Origin: Planctomycetia bacterium
GTDB taxonomy: Bacteria; Planctomycetota; Phycisphaerae; UBA1845; Fen-1342
Length of the DNA: 64,000 nucleotides
Direction of reading: 5' to 3'
NCBI GenBank assembly: GCA_015709575.1
Contig: CP054190.1
Span: 248,001 to 312,000, forward strand
This document shows positions 8,763-17,726 of the stretch, one piece after another. Positions within the stretch are counted from its first letter, which is position 1. Each line of letters opens with the position of its first letter. The notes under the pieces are model-generated. The model made no database searches. It saw only the letters and a program-made list of their open reading frames with translations, and was not told the DNA's origin. The position numbers and the translations under genes are program-made.

Positions 8763-9317
8763 TTAGTCAAAGAAGAACACGCAGGCGGCGACGACCGTGG
8801 TCCACAGGCCGTTCTTGTCGCCTTCGGCGGTCTGCACCGTGGAGCGCGTCCGCACGATCTGCCCGCTCATGCGGTAGACCTCGCGGCGGCGGTCGTAGTC
8901 CTCGTTCGGGTCGAACTCGATATCGAGCGTGCTGGCGAGCATGCTGGCGGCCAGGTCCTCGACCAGTTCCTCGGTCTTCTTCTCCGTCATGCCGTAGCCG
9001 TGATGCTCGGAGATGTAGCCGTGCCGCGCGCGATCGGCGGGAATCGCGAGGCCGATGCCGGCCGAGACCAGGCGGTTGGGCTCGTCGGTGCGGGCCTCGG
9101 CCATCACGCAGAACGCGATCTGCCCGGGCACGAGCTTCTTCAGCCCCTCCTTCGCCGCGAGGATCCTGCATTCCGGCGGAAAGATCGACGACACGCGCAC
9201 CAGGTTGCATTGAGCAATGCCGGCGTCGCGCAGCGCCACCTCGAAGGACTGCAGATTCTGGCGGTGAATCCCGTGACCTCGCGTGAAAAAGCAACTCGTC
9301 GGGACGAGCGGCATCAT
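8763..9317 (-). CDS. pdaD: Pyruvoyl-dependent arginine decarboxylase
   Basis: A 184-residue self-processing enzyme that decarboxylates arginine to agmatine using a pyruvoyl group. In this family a serine pair is cut by serinolysis and the second serine becomes the pyruvoyl cap of the alpha chain; here the motif is RVSSIFPP with S43-S44. Other family blocks are FEVALRDAGIAQCNLV, FCVMAEARTDEPNRLV, GYISEHHGYG and MSGQIVRTRS. The ATG at 9317 (with AGGAG nine bases upstream) was chosen over the longer frame, which carries 93 unrelated residues. The enzyme is best known from archaea, chlamydiae and scattered bacteria. Co-directional agmatinase downstream confirms the pathway. Confidence 0.92.
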   Translation of the reverse strand: MMPLVPTSCFFTRGHGIHRQNLQSFEVALRDAGIAQCNLVRVSSIFPPECRILAAKEGLKKLVPGQIAFCVMAEARTDEPNRLVSAGIGLAIPADRARHGYISEHHGYGMTEKKTEELVEDLAASMLASTLDIEFDPNEDYDRRREVYRMSGQIVRTRSTVQTAEGDKNGLWTTVVAACVFFFD

Positions 9318-9786
9318 TGCCGGTGGCTCCTGGGGCGGCGCACGTCGCCGCGACGGGGAAACGGGTGACTTTGCCCCGGACGACCGCGCCGGCTGCACTG
9401 GACCCGCGAAGGACGCGGAGTATAGCGTTTGGCGCTGGCCCCTCAATGGAAAGCGGCCCGCCCGGAAAAAATTGGCAGCGCCGCCCGAAGAATGCCGCGA
9501 AGCGACCCCGCGCCCGGCACTGCCAATCGAAGCGGGACGGGGCAAATTCGGGGGCGGATTGCGGCTGCCTCCGCGTGGGCCGGCCGCCATTGCCATCCTT
9601 CACTCGGAGCCGCCCGCCGGCGTGACTGCGACGGCGGGCAGACAGAAGGGAGCCGATCCGGCGTCGCTCGCGGCGCGGGGTCACACAAGCTCGGCCGGCG
9701 GCGGGTCGCACCCGTCGTCGGCCGCTTGTCCGCGCGGCGGAAACAGCCCGCCGCAGCGTGAATGGGAGCGGTCGCCTGCGGATCGA
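9318..9786. other. Intergenic region, nothing recognised
   Basis: 469 bases upstream of pdaD and downstream of the CorC-type gene. Open frames here are shadows with no domain, signal or good ribosome binding site. It must hold the pdaD-speB promoter, but no convincing hexamer pair was found. Confidence 0.5.
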
Positions 9787-11058
9787 TCAGGCGCTCAGCG
9801 GCTCGCGCGCCACGCTGATGCGGAGCCGGTTGATCTTCCGCGCTTCGGCGTCCATGACGCGGAAGTGCAGGTTCTTGTGGGTGAACTCCTCGCCGGCCCG
9901 AGGAATCTTGCCGAGCGTGGAAAAGACGAACCCGCCGATGGTGTCGTACTCGGCGTCTTCCGGCAGGGCCACGTCCAGCTCGCTGTTGATCTCGTGCACG
10001 TGAACGCGCGCATCGACGTCGAGCGTGTGGTCGTCCAGCCGGCGAATCGCGGGCGGGGCCTTGTGGTCGAACTCGTCGGCGATCTCTCCGACCAGCTCCT
10101 CGAGGATGTCCTCGATCGTGATGACGCCCGCCGTGCCGCTGTATTCATCGAGCACAATCGCCATGTGCACTTTTTCGTGGCGCAGCTCATCCAGCAATTC
10201 GGCGACCGGCTTGGTCTCGGGGACGTACGGCACCTTGCGAAGCAGGCGCCGGGCGTCGAACGCCTGCGGCGAATCGACGCCAAGCAGATCCTTCATGTAG
10301 AGAACGCCGATGATCCGGTCGAGCGAGTCCTCGTAGACCGGAATCCGCGAATGCCCGGTCCGTCTCATGATGGAGCGGGTTTCTTCGAAGGTCGCCTCGA
10401 CCGGCAGCGCGACGACCTCCGTTCGCGGGGTCATGATCGCACTGACCGTCGTATCGCGCAGCTCGAACACCGATTGGATGATCTCTTTCTCATCCTCATC
10501 GACAGCGCCCTGAAGCTCCCCCGCCTCGACCGCGTCCAGGATTTCCTTCTCGATCCGGTCCGACTGGGTCTGGGCATCCTCGCCGAGCGAACGCCCCAAC
10601 GCTCGCAACAGCAGTGATTCGATCAGTAGCAGCGGCCGGGTGATCGGCCAGAGGACGATCTGCACCGCCGCGATGACGCGCAGGCTGCGGGCGATCAGCG
10701 CTTCGCCCAGGTGGGCGGACAGCGCGTGCGGCAACCCGACCGCGAAGAACGCGATCAGCACCAGTGAAACGCCCATCTGAGCGGAGAATTTGAAGAAATT
10801 GCCGTCTGCGCCGGATTCCCCGAACATCACCATCGGTACGCCGAACAACACCAGGGCGCACAGCGACAGTCGCACAACTCCGTGCGAAATAAGGAGTTCG
10901 CTTTCGTTTCGGGTGAGCCAGTCCAGCCACGCCCGCCCGGCCGGGCCGATCGCCTGCTGAGCCAACTGCGCACGAGAGTAGCCGCGCAGGGCGTAAGTGA
11001 GCGTTGAAATGTAGGCCGTCAGGGCCAGCAGGAATGCCAGCCCCAGCACCAGTAGCAA
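9787..11058 (-). CDS. CNNM / CorC (HlyC) family membrane protein with CBS pair
   Basis: A 423-residue protein with the architecture of the CNNM/CorC family, implicated in magnesium and cobalt efflux or homeostasis. A membrane domain (roughly residues 1-155, about four hydrophobic segments) is followed by an acidic bundle (EKEIIQSVFELRDTTVSAIMTPRTEV), two CBS domains (about 205-325, ending IVLDEYSGTAGVITIEDILEE) and a C-terminal CorC/HlyC domain (about 340-415, EINSELDVALPEDAEYDTIGG-like). The CBS pair normally binds Mg-ATP and controls transport. The N-terminal helices are longer and less conserved than in classic CorC. It sits 245 bases downstream of pheT on the same strand and is probably a separate unit. 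Confidence 0.88.
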   Translation of the reverse strand: MLLVLGLAFLLALTAYISTLTYALRGYSRAQLAQQAIGPAGRAWLDWLTRNESELLISHGVVRLSLCALVLFGVPMVMFGESGADGNFFKFSAQMGVSLVLIAFFAVGLPHALSAHLGEALIARSLRVIAAVQIVLWPITRPLLLIESLLLRALGRSLGEDAQTQSDRIEKEILDAVEAGELQGAVDEDEKEIIQSVFELRDTTVSAIMTPRTEVVALPVEATFEETRSIMRRTGHSRIPVYEDSLDRIIGVLYMKDLLGVDSPQAFDARRLLRKVPYVPETKPVAELLDELRHEKVHMAIVLDEYSGTAGVITIEDILEELVGEIADEFDHKAPPAIRRLDDHTLDVDARVHVHEINSELDVALPEDAEYDTIGGFVFSTLGKIPRAGEEFTHKNLHFRVMDAEARKINRLRISVAREPLSA

Positions 11059-11303
11059 CCCGGTCTCTCCGAAACGCCGACCCGATGCGATGAACGCGGT
11101 TCATCCCCACCGGCCCAGCAACTATATCGGCGAACGGCAGGTACCGACAAGCCCAACCCGCCCGCTGGTACGCCCGGCCGCACTAAAATAGTCCAATAAA
11201 AACGCCGATTTCATACAGCTATGTGCTGATCGCTCGGTGAGTACCGGGGCCTGGCACGCAATGGACCCCTGTCGGACCACCGGACCCAAGCCAGGAGTGC
11301 CGG

Positions 11304-13193
11304 TCAATCAGGGTCGTTGAGCAGGCGCTCCAGGCTCCACTCCATCACCACGACGGCGTGGCCCAGTCCATACCCCTCGATGATCTCCGGGTGCAGCTCG
11401 CCCAGCACGCCGATCCATTCGCCCTGCTGATTCAGCAGCCGGCCGGAGCGCCCGGGCAGGAATCGGGGGTCGTCGGCGGTGGGCGGGACGATGCGATAGT
11501 GCCGATCCGGCGTGCGGTCGAACTCGCGCATGAAGGCGTCGCAAGCCGCCCGAACATCGGCGTAGCCGACGTGCGTTCCGATCAGGGCGGCGGCCACGCA
11601 ACGCTCCTCCCGTGCGCCGGTTTCGGCGGCGGGATCGAGAGTGCAGACGTCCCCCACTTCAAAGATCTGCTGCGGCAGATCGTGTTGACGGTTGAGGGCG
11701 AGCGTTTCGAGCAGCCCGGGCAGCAGCGAGATCCGCCCGACGGTCTGCTCGGAGCTGATGGGGTTCTCGATCCGCACGAGCCGCTGGCGCAGGTCGGTGC
11801 CGAACTCGCTGTCTCCCCCCAGCCGCCAGCGGTCGAATGCGGCCGGCTCGCTGGTCAGAACCAGCGTCATCACCTGGTGATAGCCCAGCCCGGCCAACGC
11901 GCGGCGTGCAATCGCGGACTGTTCCTCGATAAGGCGCGGTCCGCCGACGGTGAAGGTCGGCACCAGCGCTGCAGTGAGCTTGTCATAGCCGTAGGCGACG
12001 GCGGCGTCCTCGACGAGATCGATCGGGTGCATCACGTCGTTTCGCCAGGCCGGCACGCCCACGTGCAGCGCATCGCCCTCGGCGCGGACGGCGTGACCCA
12101 TCCGCTCCAGCAACCCTGTCAGCGCCGCGGCGTCCAGCGGTGCGCCGATGGTCTCGGCCGCGGTCCGGGCGGAAAGCGTCATCGGCGACGGTGTGAAGTC
12201 CGGCGTCGTGATGGCGCGGTCGTGGTACTCAATCTTCACGCCTTCGATCCGCACAGACGGGCACACTTCGCGCAGCCCGCTGAGCAGGATGTTCAGGGCG
12301 CGATCGACGGTGCGCTGCGCCAGTCCGGTGACGTCCACGAAGCACTGTCGGGTCTTGGCGGTGACGCGCGTCGATTCACTGTTAATGATCGGCGGCATTG
12401 AAAGCACCGTGCCGGCGGCATCCACGAGCAGCGGGTAGGCGCTGAACCCGCCCAGCAAGTGGGCGTATTCGCGCCCGGTGCGGTGCTGCTGAAGTACCTC
12501 GCGCGGCGTGAGCTGCGACGCGGGGTCGGCGGCGCGGCTGCCCAGCGGCGCGAAGCGCAGCTCGTCGGGTCCGACGGCGCGATATTGAAACGGGCCGTCG
12601 GTGCGGAGCGTGTCGAGGTCGTAGACGCCGATCGAGGCCAGCTTGCGATCCCGCCCGAGCGCCCAGTGCAGGTCCTCCTGCATGTTCATCAGCAGGCGGA
12701 TGGTATCGTCATCGAGCGACAGGCCGCGCAGCACGCCGCAGGCGATGCAGGGGCGGTAGCTATCATCCCGGCCCAGGCGCGGATCGACGCGCACCGAAAG
12801 TTGCGGCGGCGCCACCTCGTAACGGATCAGGCCGGTCTGAACGCCGAGATAGCCGCGCATGTAGCGCGCCATGCCGCCAGCGTCGAAAATGTCCGGCCGG
12901 ACGGCCAGCATGTCGAGCCGTGCCACGCGCCGCTCGCCCAGCTCGCGCGGCGCACGGCCGGCCTCGCGGAAATCCGCTCCGCAGCGGCCGCAGGCGGCGG
13001 GCGGCCCCTGCGCCTCGGTGCGCTCCAGCACGTTCTCGCAGGCCGGGCAGCCATAGGCCCTGGTGCGCGTCAGCTCATCGACCTCGATGCCCATGTCGTG
13101 CAGCGTCTGCGGCAGGCGCGCGTCGTCCATGACGGCGCGGTCGGCATTGACCAGCCGCAGCAGCAGGTCCACGGGCATGTTGATGACGGGCAT
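11304..13193 (-). CDS. pheT: Phenylalanyl-tRNA synthetase beta subunit, archaeal/eukaryotic type, with zinc-ribbon-like insert
   Basis: A 629-residue PheRS beta subunit, needed with PheS for charging tRNA-Phe. It has the archaeal/eukaryotic form: it starts PVINMPVDLLLRLV, has no N-terminal EMAP-like tRNA-binding domain and no C-terminal FDX-ACB domain, and is shorter than the roughly 800-residue bacterial type. B3/B4-type text (VYDLDTL, FSAYPLLVDAAGTVLSMPPI) and the B5 and core domains follow. Unusual: at residues 49-71 the region between the start domain and RPDIFDAGGMARYMRGYLG carries CPAC-x15-CGRC, a four-cysteine zinc-ribbon-like insertion not expected there. The start ATG has AGGA upstream and lies 54 bases after the pheS stop, so the two are co-transcribed. 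Confidence 0.92.
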   Translation of the reverse strand: MPVINMPVDLLLRLVNADRAVMDDARLPQTLHDMGIEVDELTRTRAYGCPACENVLERTEAQGPPAACGRCGADFREAGRAPRELGERRVARLDMLAVRPDIFDAGGMARYMRGYLGVQTGLIRYEVAPPQLSVRVDPRLGRDDSYRPCIACGVLRGLSLDDDTIRLLMNMQEDLHWALGRDRKLASIGVYDLDTLRTDGPFQYRAVGPDELRFAPLGSRAADPASQLTPREVLQQHRTGREYAHLLGGFSAYPLLVDAAGTVLSMPPIINSESTRVTAKTRQCFVDVTGLAQRTVDRALNILLSGLREVCPSVRIEGVKIEYHDRAITTPDFTPSPMTLSARTAAETIGAPLDAAALTGLLERMGHAVRAEGDALHVGVPAWRNDVMHPIDLVEDAAVAYGYDKLTAALVPTFTVGGPRLIEEQSAIARRALAGLGYHQVMTLVLTSEPAAFDRWRLGGDSEFGTDLRQRLVRIENPISSEQTVGRISLLPGLLETLALNRQHDLPQQIFEVGDVCTLDPAAETGAREERCVAAALIGTHVGYADVRAACDAFMREFDRTPDRHYRIVPPTADDPRFLPGRSGRLLNQQGEWIGVLGELHPEIIEGYGLGHAVVVMEWSLERLLNDPD

Positions 13194-13247
13194 AACGCGA
13201 TTCCTGCGGCGCTTCGGCCGCCCGCGGGACGAATCCGCGCGATCCGC

Positions 13248-14780
13248 TTACGCGCGACAGAGCGGCGTGCCGCGCAGCCACGGCATCGCCGCGAAATACA
13301 GTTCGCCGATGCTCTTTAACCCATGAATCATCATCGCCAGCCGCTCCAGCCCCAGCCCCCACGCCAGCACGCGATGCTGCACGCCGAGCGGCTGCGTCAC
13401 CTCGGGGCGGAAGATTCCCGATCCGCCCATCTCGACCCACTCGCGCCGCGATTCCAGCCAGAGATAGACCTCGGCCGATGGCTCCGTGTAGGGGAAAAAG
13501 CTGGGGCGGAATCGGATCTTGGGAAAGCCCATCTTGGCATAGAACGCGCCAAGCGTGCCCAGCAGCGTCGCCAGCGAGGCGTGCGGATCTACGATAATGC
13601 CGTCGACCTGGTGAAAGATCGGCAGGTGTTTGAAGTCCACCGTCTCGCGGCGGAACACCGGCCCGATTACGAAATACTTCCCTGCGCTGCCGGCCGGGTG
13701 CTTCGCCAGCGCGCGGATCGTCGCCGCGGTGGTGTGCGTGCGCAACACCGGCTTATGGGCCAGCTCGCGCTTCCAGCGATAGCGCCAGCCGGTCGAGCCG
13801 GTGCCGCCGCCATCCTCATGCACCGCGCGGATGCGATCGACCAGCGCAGCGTCCGGCAGCTCACACCGCGCCGGCTGCGACACGTAGAAGGTGTCCTGCA
13901 TGTCGCGGGCGGGGTGGTCCTGCGGCTGGAAGAGCGCGTCAAAATCCCAGAAGCTCGACTCGACCCATGGGCTGACGATCTCCGAGAAGCCCATTTCGAG
14001 GAAGACGCGGCGCACCTTGTCCAGCGTGCGTTGGAAGGGGTGCTCCTTGCCGGGGTGCAGCATTCGGGCCGCGAGCGTGACGTCGTAGGGTTGAAACGCG
14101 ACGTTTCGCCAGCCGCCTTCGGTCAGCAGTTCAGGTGTGAGCTGCGTGACGGTCCGCCGCGCCTGTACACCGCCCGCCAGCAGCGCCCGCCCGGCGTCGA
14201 GCAATCGCGCGACGCGATCCGCGCGTGGCTTGATGGCGATGAACTTCCGCGCCGACAACATTTTGAGCGCCGGATCGCTTGAGCCGCCGCCGGTTTCCAG
14301 TTCATCCCGGCGTGCCGCCCCGCCTTGGGCCAGCAACCGGCTCAGTAGTTTTTCATCCGCTTGTGGGTCGGCTGTGAGTGTCTTGCCGGCATCGGTGAGT
14401 TGAAGCTGGTCGCCGGCCTTGGTGGCCCAGCCGCGCTCGGTGAGCCAGCGCAGCGTCTGGCCGACCTGCGATTGCGATAGCGGGCACTGGTTTGGCAGCT
14501 CGGTGAGACGGCAGGAACCGCCGGCGGCCCGTAGCGCCGCCACGATCACCCGCTCCGGCAGCGGCGCGGCTGCGGCTGCCTGTCCGGCCTCCGTCAGGCG
14601 CACCTCGTCAAATTCGCGGCTCTGCACCTCGATCAGGCCGGCCTCGGCCAATGGCGCGCAGGCCGCGGTCACGGGCGATTGATCCGCGCCGAGCGCGGCG
14701 GCCAGCGCCGGAATCAGCAGGCCGTCGGCCGCATCCGCCAGTCGGCGGAGGATGTCGAGTTGCAGCGGCGAGAGATCCAT
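13248..14780 (-). CDS. pheS: Phenylalanyl-tRNA synthetase alpha subunit, archaeal/eukaryotic type
   Basis: A 510-residue alpha subunit with an extended N-terminus of winged-helix modules (residues 1-200, for example LSPLQLDILRRLADAADG), as in archaeal and cytosolic PheRS, in place of the coiled coil of the 340-residue bacterial form. The class II catalytic core follows: motif 2 as GPVFRRETVDFKHLPIFHQV, FRPSFFPYTEPSAEVY, and motif 3 as LAWGLGLERLAMM. GTGSTGWRYRWK lies in the core insert. The ATG at 14780 was preferred to the longer frame (14855), whose extra 25 residues are not family-like. It is the first gene of a pheS-pheT operon. Confidence 0.94.
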   Translation of the reverse strand: MDLSPLQLDILRRLADAADGLLIPALAAALGADQSPVTAACAPLAEAGLIEVQSREFDEVRLTEAGQAAAAAPLPERVIVAALRAAGGSCRLTELPNQCPLSQSQVGQTLRWLTERGWATKAGDQLQLTDAGKTLTADPQADEKLLSRLLAQGGAARRDELETGGGSSDPALKMLSARKFIAIKPRADRVARLLDAGRALLAGGVQARRTVTQLTPELLTEGGWRNVAFQPYDVTLAARMLHPGKEHPFQRTLDKVRRVFLEMGFSEIVSPWVESSFWDFDALFQPQDHPARDMQDTFYVSQPARCELPDAALVDRIRAVHEDGGGTGSTGWRYRWKRELAHKPVLRTHTTAATIRALAKHPAGSAGKYFVIGPVFRRETVDFKHLPIFHQVDGIIVDPHASLATLLGTLGAFYAKMGFPKIRFRPSFFPYTEPSAEVYLWLESRREWVEMGGSGIFRPEVTQPLGVQHRVLAWGLGLERLAMMIHGLKSIGELYFAAMPWLRGTPLCRA

Positions 14781-14894
14781 CGGGTCAGGCCATCCAACGC
14801 AAGGCCGGCCCCGGGCCGAACACTCGTCTGGGGCGGCGGGAGTTGTGTATCCCAATGGCGTGGAATGTACAAGGGAGGAGCGTTGCCGAGATCG

Positions 14895-15293
14895 TTACCA
14901 GAACAGGATGATGGTGTGCGGCTCGACCCGTTCGGGGCGGCCACGGAGCTGGTTTTCGAGATGTCGCCGGTAGACCGGCTGATTGTTCATCCAGCGTTGG
15001 GTGTCGTAGTCGATCCAGCCGCCGATGCGGGCGGGCGCCGCCTCGGTGGTTCGTACGTCGCGATCCAACTGCCGGTCGGCCACGCCGAGCGTGTGGTTCA
15101 TGCGGCGGGGGGCATCGGCCTCACCGCGCTGCCAGACGTCCACCGTGTTCTGCACACCGCCCTCGCGGGCCGCCCAGCGGCGATCGGACAACTCCTTGTG
15201 CGCGCAACCGGCACCCAGTATCGACGCCAGCGCAACGGCCAGGCCGAATCGCAGAAGGGACGGACGGGCGATCCTGTTTGATCGGGGCGGCAT
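14895..15293 (-). CDS. Small secreted lipoprotein of unknown function
   Basis: A 132-residue protein with a basic n-region, a hydrophobic core and a lipobox (LASILGAGC, Cys at about residue 30), so it should be exported and lipid-anchored. The mature part is polar and Arg/Asp/Glu-rich (KELSDRRWAAREGG, RQLDRDVRTTEAAPARIGG, QRWMNNQPVYRRHLENQL) with no domain I recognise. The frame is open upstream to 15425, but the ATG at 15293 is placed correctly for the signal peptide. It lies between pheS and clpS on the same strand, with gaps of 114 and 262 bases, so it is probably independent. Confidence 0.7.
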   Translation of the reverse strand: MPPRSNRIARPSLLRFGLAVALASILGAGCAHKELSDRRWAAREGGVQNTVDVWQRGEADAPRRMNHTLGVADRQLDRDVRTTEAAPARIGGWIDYDTQRWMNNQPVYRRHLENQLRGRPERVEPHTIILFW

Positions 15294-15555
15294 CCGCTCA
15301 TGATACCGCCCGGTCCGGGTCGCGGTTGCTGTGAAGCCTCCGTGCGTCGGACACACCCATGTTTTTCGACATTCGAGCGGGTGGGCGAAAGCGGGAGGCC
15401 CTCCGATTTCCCGCCGTTGTGGCAATCGGTGCGCGCCCGCAATACTGAAACCCGCGCCGATCGCCCGCGCGGAAACCTGGCGAACGATGCGTTGCGAGGC
15501 TGGTTTGGTTGGTCTGTTGTAGCGAAGTCAGAGCAATCGGTCTGCGAACGGGCGA

Positions 15556-15840
15556 TCAGGCGTCCGGCTCGCACGTCACCGTGATCGTGAATGTTGCGAA
15601 TTGCTCGCAATACAGCTCGGCGCGCTCCTTGTGTGTTCGGAGCAGCGTCGATGAGCCGGTGTTGTGCGCTTCGAGCGCGCAGTCGACAGCCTCCGCTTCC
15701 GCCAACTTGGTCAACTCAAGGATGCGCAGCACAACGTGTTCGATGCTGTTGACGTCGTCGTTGTGGAGAATCACGCGATACGGCGGCAGGGTGCGCGTCT
15801 CCCGAACAACTTGCGGCTCGGCAAATGTCGGCGATGGCAT
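15556..15840 (-). CDS. clpS: ClpS adaptor protein
   Basis: A 94-residue ClpS, the adaptor that hands N-degron substrates to the ClpAP-type protease. Core blocks: PPYRVILHNDDVNSIEHVV, where the acidic pocket residues lie, a central helix ILELTKLAEAEAVDCALEAH and the strand segment KERAELYCEQFATF. The N-terminal tail (residues 1-17) is short. A promoter-like TTGACG/TAATAC pair lies about 45 bases upstream. clpX is elsewhere in the window (41.8 kb), and no clpA or clpP is nearby. Confidence 0.93.
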   Translation of the reverse strand: MPSPTFAEPQVVRETRTLPPYRVILHNDDVNSIEHVVLRILELTKLAEAEAVDCALEAHNTGSSTLLRTHKERAELYCEQFATFTITVTCEPDA

Positions 15841-15883
15841 GTTACATGCTCCGGCGCGCTAACCATCCCCACAATCCCGTAAG

Positions 15884-15910
15884 GTATTATCGGCTAACGG
15901 GTTTCGTCAA
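15884..15910 (-). promoter_or_regulatory. Putative sigma-70 promoter for clpS
   Basis: Read on the minus strand: TTGACG (15910-15905), a 15-base spacer and TAATAC (15889-15884). The hexamers are good but the spacer is short. It lies in an AT-rich stretch and would give a leader of about 36 bases. Confidence 0.4.
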
Positions 15911-16015
15911 GAAAAAAGTGACTCGCGCCCCGCCAGGCAACCGCTCGGCTGCGACAAGGGTCCAATAATTAATAGTGCGCTGCAGGAAAAGTGGCTATTT
16001 CGCGACAAAACCGCG

Positions 16016-17479
16016 TTAGTCCAGCAGCCCCTGGGCCTGGAGCTTCTTGGCCTCGCCGACCAGGTAGCAGGAGCCCGCGATACAAATCAGATCATCGCGG
16101 GAAACGCTCTTGGACGCGATACGGTAGGCATCCAGCAGGGAATGTCCGACCTGCGCCATCTTCGGGCTGCGCTCCTGGAAGCGCATCAGCAGCTCGGTCG
16201 GCAGCGCCGAGCGGGACGAGCCGCTGGAAGTAAAGATGACCTTGTCCGCTCCCAGCTCGAGCTGGTTCAGCATGCCGTCGATGTCCTTGTCCGCGCAGCA
16301 GCCGAAGATCATCACCATCGAGTCGTAGGCGACGTTCTGCCCGATGGCGCGCATCAGCGCCGCGACGCTGGCGGCGTTGTGAGCACCGTCGAGGATCACG
16401 CGCGGATTCTCGCGGATGACCTCCATCCGCCCCTCGATCCGCACTTTCGCGAGGCCCTCGATAGCGGCCTGTTCGGAGATGTCGCGGCCGCGCTGGCGCA
16501 CCGCGTCGATCATGGCAAGCGCCAGCGCGCAGTTGTGCGCCTGGTGCTCGCCGAGCAGCGGCACGTGCAAGTGGTCGAAGCGGCTGGTCGAGGTAGTCAT
16601 GCAGACGCGCGTCTGAGGGCCGGTGGTGCGCGACGACTCGAAGCGGTAGCTGAACTCGATATCGTCGCCCACGAATTTCAGTTCGCAGCCAACCTTCTGC
16701 GCGACGCGGCGCAGCACGCGCTTGACGCCCGGCGTCTGCGGAGCGCTGACCGCCGGCACGCCGGGCTTGAAGATGCCGGCCTTTTCCTCGGCGATCAGCT
16801 CGAGCGTGTTGCCGAGCTGCTGCACGTGGTCGAAGCTGATGCTGGTGATGCCGACCGCCTCGGGCTTGATGACGTTGGTTGAGTCCAGGCGCCCGCCGAG
16901 ACCGGTCTCGATCACGGCCATGTCCACGCCCTCGCGCGCGAATTGCAGGAAGGCGGCGGCGGTCATGATCTCGAAGAAGGTCGGCGCGTCGCGGCGCATG
17001 CGATAAGCCACCGGCTGAATCTGGGCCATCAGCTTTGTGAAGGCGGACTCAGAGATCATCTCGTCATTGACGCGAATCCGCTCCCGGATGTCCACGAAGT
17101 GCGGCGACGTGTACAACCCGACCTTCTGGCCGGCGTTGCGCAGCATGGCCGCGAGCATGTGGCAGGTCGAGCCTTTGCCCTTCGTGCCGGCGACGTGCAT
17201 GGTGCGGATCTTGCGGTGCGGGTTTCCCAGCGCCGACAGAAGCCGTAACATACGGTTCAGATTGAAGTTGGTGTTGTTATAACCAACCCGCAGCATCTTC
17301 TCGTAGTTGGTCTGGCTGTTCAGGAACGCCAGCGCGCTGCGGTAGGTGCGGATCGGGACGCCGGCAGTCCCAGGCGCCGTGCGGACCGATGCCCGCGGCG
17401 CGACGGGGCGCTTGCGGGTCCGAGCCGCGGTCGGCTTGGCCTTCGTGGCGCGCTTTGCCTTGGTTATCGTTCGTGCCAT
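16016..17479 (-). CDS. folC: Folylpolyglutamate synthase / dihydrofolate synthase
   Basis: A 487-residue Mur-ligase-family enzyme that adds glutamate to dihydropteroate or tetrahydrofolate. The P-loop is GTKGKGST (98-105), followed by GLYTSPHFVDIRERIRV, the omega-loop and family block ETGLGGRLDSTNV, then LGEHQAHNCALALAMID and the C-terminal ILDGAHNAASVAALM. Odd: the first 40 residues form a Lys/Arg/Ala/Pro tail (ITKAKRATKAKPTAARTRKR) unlike usual FolC, which begins near RTYRSALAFL. A strong promoter-like sequence ends only about ten bases before the ATG, so the mRNA may be leaderless, which supports this start over a downstream one. Divergent from aroB. Confidence 0.93.
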   Translation of the reverse strand: MARTITKAKRATKAKPTAARTRKRPVAPRASVRTAPGTAGVPIRTYRSALAFLNSQTNYEKMLRVGYNNTNFNLNRMLRLLSALGNPHRKIRTMHVAGTKGKGSTCHMLAAMLRNAGQKVGLYTSPHFVDIRERIRVNDEMISESAFTKLMAQIQPVAYRMRRDAPTFFEIMTAAAFLQFAREGVDMAVIETGLGGRLDSTNVIKPEAVGITSISFDHVQQLGNTLELIAEEKAGIFKPGVPAVSAPQTPGVKRVLRRVAQKVGCELKFVGDDIEFSYRFESSRTTGPQTRVCMTTSTSRFDHLHVPLLGEHQAHNCALALAMIDAVRQRGRDISEQAAIEGLAKVRIEGRMEVIRENPRVILDGAHNAASVAALMRAIGQNVAYDSMVMIFGCCADKDIDGMLNQLELGADKVIFTSSGSSRSALPTELLMRFQERSPKMAQVGHSLLDAYRIASKSVSRDDLICIAGSCYLVGEAKKLQAQGLLD

Positions 17480-17488
17480 GATCGCGTT

Positions 17489-17517
17489 AGAATAAGGGTG
17501 GTGCGGATTTTCGTCAA
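17489..17517 (-). promoter_or_regulatory. Putative sigma-70 promoter for folC (possible leaderless mRNA)
   Basis: On the minus strand: TTGACG (17517-17512), exactly 17 bases, TATTCT (17494-17489). The expected start point (about 17482) is within a few bases of the folC ATG at 17479, and no Shine-Dalgarno sequence precedes it. Confidence 0.55.
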
Positions 17518-17726
17518 ATCGGGCCGGAAGAGCGGGATCCTTGCCCGATAACCGTGTACATGGTTCGTCGTAAGTTGTTTATTTTAAACACCTTAGTTCT
17601 GTCCCGTTCGCTGTTGGCCGTGCGATCGGTGCTGCCATTCCGGATTGATCTGGTCCGCATTGATTAGACGCCTTACCGTCACCGTCTGTTTGATGTACGT
17701 CCGAGACTTCCTTCGGGTGCGATCGC

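Noticed and set aside
11122..11307. 61-codon minus-strand frame overlapping the pheT stop
   Set aside because: No domain, signal or ribosome binding site; likely chance.
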